29,506 nt of DNA from NCBI RefSeq assembly GCF_036636695.1, contig NZ_JAVWNW010000018.1; one strand, written 5' to 3'. The notes under the pieces were generated by a model, which saw nothing but the letters and a program-made list of their open reading frames with translations, was not told the DNA's origin and searched no databases. This DNA comes from Anaerorhabdus sp036636695 (GTDB lineage: Bacteria > Bacillota_I > Bacilli_A > Erysipelotrichales > Erysipelotrichaceae). Position 1 is the first letter of the stretch; each line of letters starts with the position of its first letter. Below, piece after piece: positions 1-6,529 of the stretch. A program made the translations under genes and the position numbers.

Positions 1-1
1 G

Positions 2-100
2 CTGAAGTTGAGGCTTTATGTCAAGGGGACGCTTCGGGTAGAGTACAAAGATAATAGTTTAATTGAAGCCGTTTTTCTTATAAATAGAAGTAGAAAATAA
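2..100 (+). CDS. Possible 3' end of an unidentified ORF
   Basis: Frame 2 is open from the window edge to a TAA at 98-100 and would encode the last 32 residues of a protein ending LIEAVFLINRSRK. The stretch 1-60 looks richer in G+C than the DNA after it, which could fit coding or mobile-element origin. I do not recognise the family. A 99-base open frame at a window edge can easily arise by chance, so this is a weak call. Confidence 0.25.
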   Translation: MKLRLYVKGTLRVEYKDNSLIEAVFLINRSRK

Positions 101-174
101 TACTTTTAAAGAAATATTAATAGCTATACTGATTGATTAAAATTTCCTAATATAAATCAATAATTATGAATCAA

Positions 175-597
175 TTATCGTAATAAAGGTAAACTGCCAG
201 TGAGCTTGTTTATCTTTTTTTTGTCACCACAAATACCGATACCAAAATAATGTAAATTTGCTTCCTCTTGTAGTTTCAACTTTTCGGTGTAGTCATCATA
301 GTCCTTGCAACTTTGGGCAACATCACTAAAGTCTACGATGGTACAATCACTAAATTCATCAGTATAACATCTTTGACGTAGTTCTCTAATAAGTTGTTCA
401 TTGCCTTTTAATATTGGAATTGGTATTGCAACTATCCCTTCATGTTCATAACCACTTTTATCTTTAATGCTGGGACCGATAATTTCGTTTCTTTCTTTTC
501 CTAAAGTAACACCAAGTACGGCAACAGTATTTGTAAGAATGCCTAAGGGTAATGCTTCATCTAAAATAATGACACATTTTTTATTTTCTATTTCCAT
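175..597 (-). CDS. DUF2000 family protein
   Basis: This 140-residue protein matches the DUF2000 pattern. It opens with KCVIILDEALPLGILTNTVAVLGVTLGK, continues through IIGPSIKDKSGYEHEGIVAIPIPIL, and ends with GIGICGDKKKINKLTGSLPLLR. The biochemical role of the family is not established. The frame stays open upstream to 645, but I chose the ATG at 597 because it has a good ribosome site (AAAGGAG) 6-7 bases upstream and gives the normal family length. The start lies inside the 3' end of the upstream transporter gene (17-base overlap), so the two are translationally coupled and probably made from one mRNA with the AraC gene. A role linked to the transporter's substrate is inference. Confidence 0.85.
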   Translation of the reverse strand: MEIENKKCVIILDEALPLGILTNTVAVLGVTLGKERNEIIGPSIKDKSGYEHEGIVAIPIPILKGNEQLIRELRQRCYTDEFSDCTIVDFSDVAQSCKDYDDYTEKLKLQEEANLHYFGIGICGDKKKINKLTGSLPLLR

Positions 598-1486
598 GAG
601 AATCTCCTTTAAATAAATGTTTCTTTTCTGAAAGTAATAATCCAAATAAAGTTAAAAGCATACCAAATAATGAATAAATAGTGATTTCTTCATGAAGAAT
701 AATTGCTGAAGTAATCATTGTTAGAATAGGGACTAGATAAATGTAAACACTGGTTTTAAGTGGACCCAAAATCTTCACGGAGAAATTCCACGTGATGAAA
801 CATAATGCAGAAGCTCCTAAGCCTAAGTATAAAATATTGAATAGATTAATTGGACGAATGATTGCATCTAAATCAAATTGAAAATTAAAGAGGAATAAAG
901 CAGGAATCATGATAAGTAAACCATAAAAGAAAATTCGTCTGGTGGTACCAATAGTATGATAACCAAATGTACTTATTTTTTTGATTAGAAGTGAATAAAT
1001 AGCCCACAAGAAGGCAGCAATCAAGGCAAGTAAATCACCTACTAGATTAACTTCAACTTTATTACCATTAAAGCTAATTAGTGAAATACCGGCCATTGCG
1101 ATTATAAAACCAAGGATAAAATTTAATGACATCTTCTCTTCCTTGAAGAATACTATAGAAAGAAGTCCAGTGAAGAAAGGCGCAACTGAAATAAGTACAC
1201 CAACATTAGAAGCACTTGTATAGGTTAAGGCAATATTTTCTAATAGATAGTATAAACAAATACCAGTACATCCAGCAGCTATGAAATAATACTCTTGCGA
1301 TTTAGTTGTATGAGGTAAACGCTTTGGATAAATGATTATTAATGCGACAAAACCAATAAGAAAGCGAATGAATAATATTTCAATTGGTTTGAAATCGGCG
1401 AGTAATATTTTAGTCGATACAAAAGTAGTTGCCCAAATACAAATCGTTAGTATAGCGTAAAAATGTCCACGAGATTTATTCATCAT
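581..1486 (-). CDS. EamA/DMT family transporter
   Basis: The roughly 301-residue protein is almost entirely hydrophobic, with about ten membrane segments arranged as two EamA repeats. The first starts near GHFYAILTICIWATTFVSTKILL and the second near LVGDLLALIAAFLWAIYSLLIKK. The motif SASNVGVLISVAPFFTGLLSIVFFKE at the end of the first repeat is typical of drug/metabolite exporters of the RhaT/YdcZ type. The substrate cannot be read from sequence. I chose the ATG at 1486 because TAAAGGTAAGACAA lies directly upstream; 13 further upstream codons are also open. The gene overlaps the 3' end of the AraC gene by 11 bases and the DUF2000 gene by 17, indicating a compact three-gene operon. The regulator probably controls its own transporter. 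Confidence 0.88.
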   Translation of the reverse strand: MMNKSRGHFYAILTICIWATTFVSTKILLADFKPIEILFIRFLIGFVALIIIYPKRLPHTTKSQEYYFIAAGCTGICLYYLLENIALTYTSASNVGVLISVAPFFTGLLSIVFFKEEKMSLNFILGFIIAMAGISLISFNGNKVEVNLVGDLLALIAAFLWAIYSLLIKKISTFGYHTIGTTRRIFFYGLLIMIPALFLFNFQFDLDAIIRPINLFNILYLGLGASALCFITWNFSVKILGPLKTSVYIYLVPILTMITSAIILHEEITIYSLFGMLLTLFGLLLSEKKHLFKGDSHGNRK

Positions 1487-2309
1487 TTGTCTTACCTTTA
1501 CTGGTGAAAATATCACGATAAGCACCGGGTGTTAAACCGGTAAAGCTGTTAAAATAATTTGTGAAATGGCTTTGATCAGAGAAACCAGTTTGTTGAGCTA
1601 CGTCAATTGGTTGTAGTCCTTTCTCCAATAACTTACGAGATTCATTGATTCTTATTGCCTCTAAATAACGATAAGGAGTTACTCCTTTAACTTTTGTAAA
1701 AGCACGAAGTAATGAAGATTTACTAAGATTTGTGATTTCGCAAAGATCATCTAGTGATATTCGTTTTGCATAATTTTCCTCGATATACGCACAAGACTTT
1801 TCTACTTCTATATTACAAGTAGGGACAATCGTATCAAAAGGTTGAGCATAGTTTTGAAGTAGATGAGATAGAAGCAAATATAGATATTCTTCTCTTTCAA
1901 ATTCTTGTGATCCATTCATAATCATTTCATGTAAGGGTTGATAATAGGATTTAGCTTCATCATCTACTATGACATTTTTAGTAAAACGTGGTAATTTTCT
2001 TTCACCTGTTATGTCTTCTACTAAATTTAGCATTACATTTGGATTAATGTTTATTCCACGATAATAAAGAGTATCTTCATTCAAAGGAGCACAACCATGA
2101 TTATCGTTTGGATTAAAAAGAATCATATCGCTACGCATAAGGGAATATTCTTCATGGCGACAATTTAGGTAACGATGTCCTCTTTCCATTAAGCCAATAA
2201 CATAAAAATCATGAAAGTGGTTTGGGAAGGGTTGTACGATTCCCTCCAATAAATAGGCTTCAATGTTTAATTTGTCATCAACGACAATTGTACGCGTTTC
2301 TTTTTTCAT
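1476..2309 (-). CDS. AraC family transcriptional regulator with cupin N-terminus
   Basis: This 277-residue protein has an N-terminal cupin-like sensor region (residues about 10-150), with HFHDFYVIGLMERGHRYLNCR and FNPNDNHGC typical of AraC arm/cupin domains. The C-terminal double helix-turn-helix spans residues about 165-268, including ISLDDLCEITNLSKSSLLRAF and the signature VAQQTGFSDQSHFTNYFNSFTGLTPGAYR. It should bind DNA and respond to a small molecule, but the ligand is unknown. The ATG at 2309 is preceded by GGAGAAC. It is the first gene of the minus-strand operon with the EamA transporter and DUF2000 gene, and it is divergent from the YbaK-like gene across a 103-base gap. Control of that gap by this protein is likely but not shown. 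Confidence 0.92.
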   Translation of the reverse strand: MKKETRTIVVDDKLNIEAYLLEGIVQPFPNHFHDFYVIGLMERGHRYLNCRHEEYSLMRSDMILFNPNDNHGCAPLNEDTLYYRGININPNVMLNLVEDITGERKLPRFTKNVIVDDEAKSYYQPLHEMIMNGSQEFEREEYLYLLLSHLLQNYAQPFDTIVPTCNIEVEKSCAYIEENYAKRISLDDLCEITNLSKSSLLRAFTKVKGVTPYRYLEAIRINESRKLLEKGLQPIDVAQQTGFSDQSHFTNYFNSFTGLTPGAYRDIFTSKGKTNDE

Positions 2310-2412
2310 AAAATGTTCTCCGTTGTTGTGATTTATTGTAGCACTTTAAAAAAGTCATGGCTTGTAAAATATCTTCAAAATAAAAGATGTATAATAAGAT
2401 AGAGGTGATATT

Positions 2413-2901
2413 ATGAAATACGACTTATTAAAAATAATGGACAATCTAGAAATTTCATATCAGTATATTGAACATGAACCGATTGTTGATTACGCAACAG
2501 CACATGCTGTTGATGAGAAATTCAATTTAAAAGGTACTGAAAGTAAAAACTTAGTGCTAAAGGATAAAAAAGGAAACTTTTATGTTCTTGTGACAGAAGA
2601 AGGAGTACGTTTTGACCGTGCTTTCATGAAAGAGGTGACAGGGGAGAAATTATCGATTGTTACTCCTGAAGAGCTGGAAGATAAAACGAGTTATGTGGTT
2701 GGTTGTGCAACCAATTTTGGCTATGATAGTGATGTAACATTAGTTATTGATGAAGCTATCTATAATAATGAATATTTGATTTGTTCAGCAGGGTCTTCTA
2801 CACAAAGTTTCGTGATAAAAACGGAAGATTTAAAGAAAATTTATGCGACATGTGATAACAAATTAATTCATGTCATAGTACCTAGGAATCAAGAGCAATA
2901 G
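2413..2901 (+). CDS. YbaK/ProX-type aminoacyl-tRNA editing domain protein
   Basis: The 162-residue protein is a stand-alone YbaK/EbsC (ProX) domain. The recognisable core is the segment GTESKNLVLKDKKGNFYVLV at about residues 40-60 and the C-terminal GSSTQSFVIKTEDLKKI. Family members remove wrongly attached amino acids (Ala or Cys) from tRNAs, chiefly tRNA-Pro, in the cytoplasm. The sequence resembles the ProXp/PrdX branch, but which mischarged tRNA it edits cannot be decided here. The ATG at 2413 has AGAGGTGAT just upstream, and a TATAAT (2390-2395) lies at -10 distance without a convincing -35 box. The gene stands alone, divergent from the AraC operon and followed after 83 bases by gpmI. Confidence 0.85.
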   Translation: MKYDLLKIMDNLEISYQYIEHEPIVDYATAHAVDEKFNLKGTESKNLVLKDKKGNFYVLVTEEGVRFDRAFMKEVTGEKLSIVTPEELEDKTSYVVGCATNFGYDSDVTLVIDEAIYNNEYLICSAGSSTQSFVIKTEDLKKIYATCDNKLIHVIVPRNQEQ

Positions 2902-2984
2902 ATTTTTTGTTTTCACGTGCGAATCTAGTGAAAAAAGTGACAAATCGTGATAAACTATGAAAAGAAAGTTGAGGAAGTAAAAAG

Positions 2985-4553
2985 ATGATTAAAAAACCAG
3001 TAGTATTAGTTGTCATGGATGGTGTTGGAAGTACTGAAAAAGACAACGGAAACGCCGTTATGCATGCATATAAACCACAACTTGATACACTCATGAAAAC
3101 ATGTCCAAACATTAATATTAAGGCACACGGTCTTGCAGTAGGATTACCTAGTGATGATGATATGGGTAACTCTGAAGTAGGACACAATGCTTTAGGATGT
3201 GGACAAGTATATAGCCAAGGTGCAAAACTTGTAAATGAAAGCATTGAAACAGGTGCAATTTACCAATCAGAAACATGGAAAGAAGCAATCAATTTCTGTA
3301 AAGATGGAACATTACACTTCTTAGGATTATTATCTGATGGAAATGTTCACTCAAATATCGCTCACTTAGAAGCAATGCTTAAAGAAGCGAAAGCAGAAGG
3401 TGTTAAAAAGGTACGTATCCATGCATTACTTGATGGACGTGATGTACCAGAAACAAGTGCTTTATTATATATAGAACAAATTGAAAATTTAATTAAAGAA
3501 TTAAACGACGCAAACTTCGACTGTAAAGTAGCATCAGGCGGTGGACGTATGAAAATTACAATGGACCGTTATGAAGCAAACTGGAAAATGGTTGAAGAAG
3601 GATGGAAAATCCACGTTCTTGGAGAAGGAAGAAAATTCCCTTCAATGAAAGATGCAGTTGAAACATATCGTAATGAACTAGGAGTATCTGATCAAGATCT
3701 TCCAGGATTTGTCATTGAAGAAGATGGAAAACCAGTTGGTACTATCGAAGATGGTGATACTGTGATTCTATTCAACTTCCGTGGTGACCGTGCGATTGAA
3801 ATTTCAAAAGCATTCGGAAATGAAGACTTTAAAGAATTCGACCGTGTTCGTTTCCCTAAAGTATTCTATGCAGGAATGCTTCAATATGATGGAGACTTAA
3901 AGATTCCTAATAAATTCTTAGTAACTCCACCACATATTACAAATACAATGAGTGAATACCTTGTTAAAAAAGGTGTACAATCATATGCAATTAGTGAAAC
4001 ACAAAAATTTGGTCATGTTACTTATTTCTGGAATGGTAATCGTTCAGAAAAATTTGATGATAAACTTGAAACTTGGGTAGAAATCCCTAGTGATGTTGTT
4101 CCATTTGAACAAAGACCTTGGATGAAAGCAGCTGAAATCACTGATAAATTAGTGGAAGCAATTGAATCTAAAGAATATGAGTTCTTACGAGTAAACTATC
4201 CAAATGGTGACATGGTTGGACATACTGGAAACTATGAAGCTACATTAATCGGTGTTGAATCAGTTGACTTAATGCTTAAGAGAATTATGAATGCTTGTGA
4301 TAAAGCAGATTGTACTCTTGTAATTACAGCTGACCATGGAAATGCAGATGAAATGTATGAAAAGAGAAAAAATCCAGAAGATACACCAAAACCAAAAACA
4401 GCGCATACATTAAATCCAGTTCCATTCATCATCTACAACAATGATGTTGAATTAAAAGAAGGTAACTTTGGATTAAGTAATGTTGCCGCAACAGTTGTAC
4501 AATTATTAGGCTATGACGTTCCAGCTGGCTGGGATGAAAGCATGATTAAATAG
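2985..4553 (+). CDS. gpmI: 2,3-bisphosphoglycerate-independent phosphoglycerate mutase
   Basis: This enzyme interconverts 3-phosphoglycerate and 2-phosphoglycerate in glycolysis using two Mn ions and a phosphoserine intermediate. At 522 residues it has the normal family length. Visible markers are VVMDGVG with metal ligand Asp12, MGNSEVGHN with the phosphorylated Ser63, HALLDGRDVPE, GDRAIEISKAF, VNYPNGDMVGHTGN, and TADHGNADEM with the C-terminal metal ligands Asp450/His451. The ATG is preceded by GAGGAAG at good spacing. The gene has its own strong terminator (4566-4606), so it is probably a single transcription unit. Nothing looks damaged. Confidence 0.98.
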   Translation: MIKKPVVLVVMDGVGSTEKDNGNAVMHAYKPQLDTLMKTCPNINIKAHGLAVGLPSDDDMGNSEVGHNALGCGQVYSQGAKLVNESIETGAIYQSETWKEAINFCKDGTLHFLGLLSDGNVHSNIAHLEAMLKEAKAEGVKKVRIHALLDGRDVPETSALLYIEQIENLIKELNDANFDCKVASGGGRMKITMDRYEANWKMVEEGWKIHVLGEGRKFPSMKDAVETYRNELGVSDQDLPGFVIEEDGKPVGTIEDGDTVILFNFRGDRAIEISKAFGNEDFKEFDRVRFPKVFYAGMLQYDGDLKIPNKFLVTPPHITNTMSEYLVKKGVQSYAISETQKFGHVTYFWNGNRSEKFDDKLETWVEIPSDVVPFEQRPWMKAAEITDKLVEAIESKEYEFLRVNYPNGDMVGHTGNYEATLIGVESVDLMLKRIMNACDKADCTLVITADHGNADEMYEKRKNPEDTPKPKTAHTLNPVPFIIYNNDVELKEGNFGLSNVAATVVQLLGYDVPAGWDESMIK

Positions 4554-4565
4554 TATTAAATTGTT

Positions 4566-4606
4566 AAACCCCGTTATCAGAATCAAACTCTGAAAGCGGG
4601 GTTTTA
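4566..4606 (+). terminator. Intrinsic terminator of gpmI
   Basis: AAACCCCG at 4566-4573 pairs perfectly with CGGGGTTT at 4597-4604. A further CAGA/TCTG pairing (4578-4581 with 4589-4592) lies inside the loop, and the stem ends in a short T tract. It lies 12 bases after the gpmI stop codon. Confidence 0.9.
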
Positions 4607-4642
4607 AAATGAAATTGCATAGTCTTTTTACTGCAATCAAAA

Positions 4643-4668
4643 TATAAATAGTGTAAACTATATTTATA
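4643..4668. promoter_or_regulatory. Inverted repeat upstream of the ferritin-like/VIT1 gene (possible operator)
   Basis: TATAAATA (4643-4650) and TATTTATA (4661-4668) form perfect 8-base arms around GTGTAAACTA, 29 bases before the start codon and close to the ribosome site. The position suits a repressor site for a metal-transport gene, for example a Fur/MntR-type regulator. The arms are only A and T, so chance is a real alternative. I see no confident -35 box with it. Confidence 0.4.
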
Positions 4669-4697
4669 ACGAAACGATGTATTAATAGGAGGATAGA

Positions 4698-5576
4698 ATG
4701 GAAATAAGTAATGAAATAATGAAGGTAGTAATTGACTCGCAAATTGATGAAATTGAAGGATCAATTATATATGGATTTATGGCATCTAGACAAAAAGATG
4801 ATAAAAATAAAAAATTATTGCAAAAAATGGCTGATGATGAGGCTAAGCATGCATTAGTTTGGAAATCTATTACAAAGAAAGATTTGAAAGCTAATGGATT
4901 TAAAATGTTCATACTGAAAGTTGCGACAGTGATTTTGGGATTTACATTTGTAGTTAAGAAAATGCAAAAAGGTGAACATAAAACAATTGGTTCTTACGAA
5001 AAGTTAGAGAAAGATTTACCTCAAATAGGCTACCTTGTTGAAGAGGAAAGAAGACATGAAAAAGAATTATATGCCATGTTGGATGAGGAAAGACTACATT
5101 ATGTTGGCTCAATGGTTTTAGGATTGAATGATGCACTTGTAGAGCTAACGGGTGCCATTGCAGGAGTAACTTTTGCTCTTCAAAATACAAAACTTGTGGC
5201 AATGACAGGAATTATTACTGGGATATCTGCAACATTGTCGATGGCTGCATCGAACTATCTAGCGGAAAGATCAGATGGTGCAAGTGATGCCCTTAAATCA
5301 AGTTTTTATACAGGAATGGCTTATTTGATTACAGTTGCTTTATTGGTATTACCTTATTTGTTATTACCTTCATCCATGTATGTCATTGCTTTTGCGACAA
5401 TGATTGTAACAGTGTTATTGATTATTCTTTTCTTTAACTATTACTTGTCTGTAACTAAAGATGAACCATTTATGAAACGATTTATGGAAATGGCTACAAT
5501 TTCACTTTCAGTAGCTGCAATTTCATTCATTATTGGTATCCTAGCAAAGCAGTTTTTAGGTATAGATACACTTTAG
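4698..5576 (+). CDS. Ferritin-like domain fused to VIT1/CCC1 membrane transporter
   Basis: This 292-residue protein joins two parts. Residues 1-130 form a rubrerythrin/ferritin-like helical domain with the carboxylate-histidine pairs E48-A-K-H51 and E117-R-R-H120 plus acidic residues near 17-20. Residues about 136-290 form a VIT1/CCC1-type transporter with about five membrane helices, including LGLNDALVELTGAIAGVTFAL and AASNYLAERS. Characterised relatives move Fe or Mn across a membrane; in MbfA-type bacterial fusions the ferritin part is cytoplasmic and the protein exports iron. A role in iron or manganese homeostasis is therefore likely, with the exact metal unknown. AGGAGG lies just upstream of the ATG. 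The adjacent glutathione peroxidase fits a metal/oxidative-stress context. Confidence 0.88.
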   Translation: MEISNEIMKVVIDSQIDEIEGSIIYGFMASRQKDDKNKKLLQKMADDEAKHALVWKSITKKDLKANGFKMFILKVATVILGFTFVVKKMQKGEHKTIGSYEKLEKDLPQIGYLVEEERRHEKELYAMLDEERLHYVGSMVLGLNDALVELTGAIAGVTFALQNTKLVAMTGIITGISATLSMAASNYLAERSDGASDALKSSFYTGMAYLITVALLVLPYLLLPSSMYVIAFATMIVTVLLIILFFNYYLSVTKDEPFMKRFMEMATISLSVAAISFIIGILAKQFLGIDTL

Positions 5577-5586
5577 AGCATTTCCT

Positions 5587-5615
5587 TTGAATTAAAAGTT
5601 ATTCATTGTTAAAAT
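5587..5615 (+). promoter_or_regulatory. Sigma-A type promoter of the glutathione peroxidase gene
   Basis: TTGAAT at 5587-5592 is followed after exactly 17 bases by TAAAAT at 5610-5615. The predicted transcription start is near 5622, about 38 bases before the ATG. It shows the gene can be transcribed separately from the upstream metal transporter. Confidence 0.65.
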
Positions 5616-5623
5616 TCAATTAT

Positions 5624-5641
5624 AAGTTAAGTAATTAACTT
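5624..5641. promoter_or_regulatory. Perfect palindrome at the predicted gpx transcription start
   Basis: AAGTTAA (5624-5630) and TTAACTT (5635-5641) are perfect 7-base arms separated by GTAA. The palindrome covers the predicted +2 to +20 region, ending a few bases before the ribosome site AAAGGAG. This is a classic repressor position. A short mRNA hairpin affecting translation is the alternative. The regulator is unknown. Confidence 0.5.
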
Positions 5642-5659
5642 CCCAAAGGAGATCTAAAA

Positions 5660-6205
5660 ATGACAGTATACGGATTTAAAGTTTTAACTAAGACAGGTGA
5701 AGAAAAATCACTCAATGACTATAATGGAAAAGTATTACTTATTGTAAATACTGCAACAGAGTGTGGTTTTACTCCACAATATAAAGAATTAGAAGAATTG
5801 TATGAAAAATACAATGAAAAAGGATTGGAAATTCTTGATTTCCCATGTAATCAATTTGGTGGACAAGCACCAGGGACAGCTGAAGAAATTGATGAATTCT
5901 GTTCATTAAACTTCGGAACAAAATTTCCACGTTTCGCAAAGATTGAAGTAAATGGAGCAAATGCAACACCTTTATACAAATACTTGGTTAGTACAAAAGG
6001 ATTTAATGGATTTAACCCAAAACATAAATTAACAGCAGTACTTGAAGATATGTTAGGAAAAGTTGATCCACATTTTAAAAAGGATCCAGCAATTAAATGG
6101 AACTTCACAAAGTTCTTAGTAGATCGTGAAGGAAATGTAGTTGAACGTTTTGAACCAACTGAAGATTTAAGTGTTGTAGAAGAAGCAATCAAAAAGTTAA
6201 TATAA
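5660..6205 (+). CDS. gpx: Glutathione peroxidase family (thiol peroxidase, BsaA-type)
   Basis: The 181-residue protein has the full glutathione-peroxidase fold. It reduces hydroperoxides in the cytoplasm. The catalytic set is visible: peroxidatic Cys35 in NTATECGFTPQY, Gln69 in FPCNQFGGQAPG, and Trp147/Asn148 in IKWNFTKFLVD. Cys rather than selenocysteine is used, and Cys81 sits where thioredoxin-dependent members carry their resolving cysteine, so thioredoxin is a likelier reductant than glutathione (inference). The ATG has AAAGGAGAT directly upstream. It has its own promoter and palindrome, and a strong terminator follows at once, so it can act as a single-gene unit. Confidence 0.95.
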   Translation: MTVYGFKVLTKTGEEKSLNDYNGKVLLIVNTATECGFTPQYKELEELYEKYNEKGLEILDFPCNQFGGQAPGTAEEIDEFCSLNFGTKFPRFAKIEVNGANATPLYKYLVSTKGFNGFNPKHKLTAVLEDMLGKVDPHFKKDPAIKWNFTKFLVDREGNVVERFEPTEDLSVVEEAIKKLI

Positions 6206-6209
6206 TACG

Positions 6210-6246
6210 AAAAAAGGTAGAGTTGGACAAAACTCTACCTTTTTTG
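6210..6246 (+). terminator. Intrinsic terminator of gpx
   Basis: AAAAAAGGTAGAGTT (6210-6224) pairs perfectly over 15 bases with AACTCTACCTTTTTT (6231-6245) around a six-base loop. The A/T-flanked stem can act on both strands, but only the plus-strand gene is upstream. Confidence 0.93.
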
Positions 6247-6264
6247 TGTCAAATAACAAGAAAT

Positions 6265-6293
6265 TTGACAAAAGTCGAATAAAACGAAAGAAT
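6265..6293 (+). promoter_or_regulatory. Predicted promoter of the structured RNA / murB leader
   Basis: A perfect -35 TTGACA (6265-6270) is followed after 17 bases by AAGAAT (6288-6293), which matches the -10 consensus at four of six positions. The predicted start, near 6299-6300, coincides with the 5' side of the first hairpin of the structured region. Confidence 0.55.
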
Positions 6294-6297
6294 TGCA

Positions 6298-6478
6298 GGT
6301 CTATTCAATAGACCTTAGGAAATAGCTATAGGATACTTGTATACTTCATAATCAAAAGAAGGGAAGATAAAGCATGATGGGTGTAGACCAACGTATCCTA
6401 TATAAGTATTGTAAAGTTTACATATTCATAAAGCGAGAGAGTTGGTACAACTCTCTGATTAGTGGGTATAAAGCATAA
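6298..6478 (+). ncRNA. Putative structured RNA (stand-alone ncRNA or murB 5' leader)
   Basis: About 180 bases between the gpx terminator and murB contain several strong potential helices. GGTCTAT/ATAGACC (6298-6304 with 6308-6314) stands at the predicted 5' end. TATAGGATAC (6327-6336) pairs over ten bases with GTATCCTATA (6393-6402). TGTAAA/TTTACA lies at 6410-6422, and AGAGAGTTG/CAACTCTCT (6436-6444 with 6448-6456) is a nine-base stem. TAGACC occurs twice (6309-6314 and 6384-6389), so GGTCTA could swap partners. ATAAAGC occurs three times. No T-box, S-box or other leader I can recognise is present, and no terminator precedes murB. A raiA-type or novel RNA is possible; the family is not identified. 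Confidence 0.55.
6374..6478 (+). CDS. Possible 34-codon small ORF inside the structured region
   Basis: An ATG at 6374 opens a frame to TAA at 6476-6478. The peptide begins MMGVDQRILYKYCKVYIF and ends SLISGYKA. A Shine-Dalgarno-like GAAGGGAAG lies about 8-14 bases upstream. The peptide has no recognisable domain. Because the same bases form long perfect RNA helices, the open frame may be accidental. It is listed because it has both an initiation site and a stop and would otherwise go unseen. Confidence 0.25.
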   Translation: MMGVDQRILYKYCKVYIFIKRESWYNSLISGYKA

Positions 6479-6529
6479 CTATTTTAAATTATTGTGAAAT
6501 TATTTATCATAAGTAAAGAGGGTAAGAAA

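Noticed and set aside
120..174. TTGATT/AATCAA repeats after the DUF2000 gene
   Set aside because: These are short A/T-rich arms without a T tract, so no terminator or site can be claimed.
2361..2395. Possible promoter for the YbaK-like gene or the AraC operon
   Set aside because: TATAAT at 2390-2395 is good, but the nearest -35-like TTGTAA is 22 bases away. On the other strand TACAAT (2335-2340) also lacks a -35 box at proper distance.
2910..2934. TTTTCAC/GTGAAAA inverted repeat between the YbaK-like gene and gpmI
   Set aside because: The arms are only seven bases and no T tract follows on the plus strand, so neither a terminator nor an operator can be supported with confidence.
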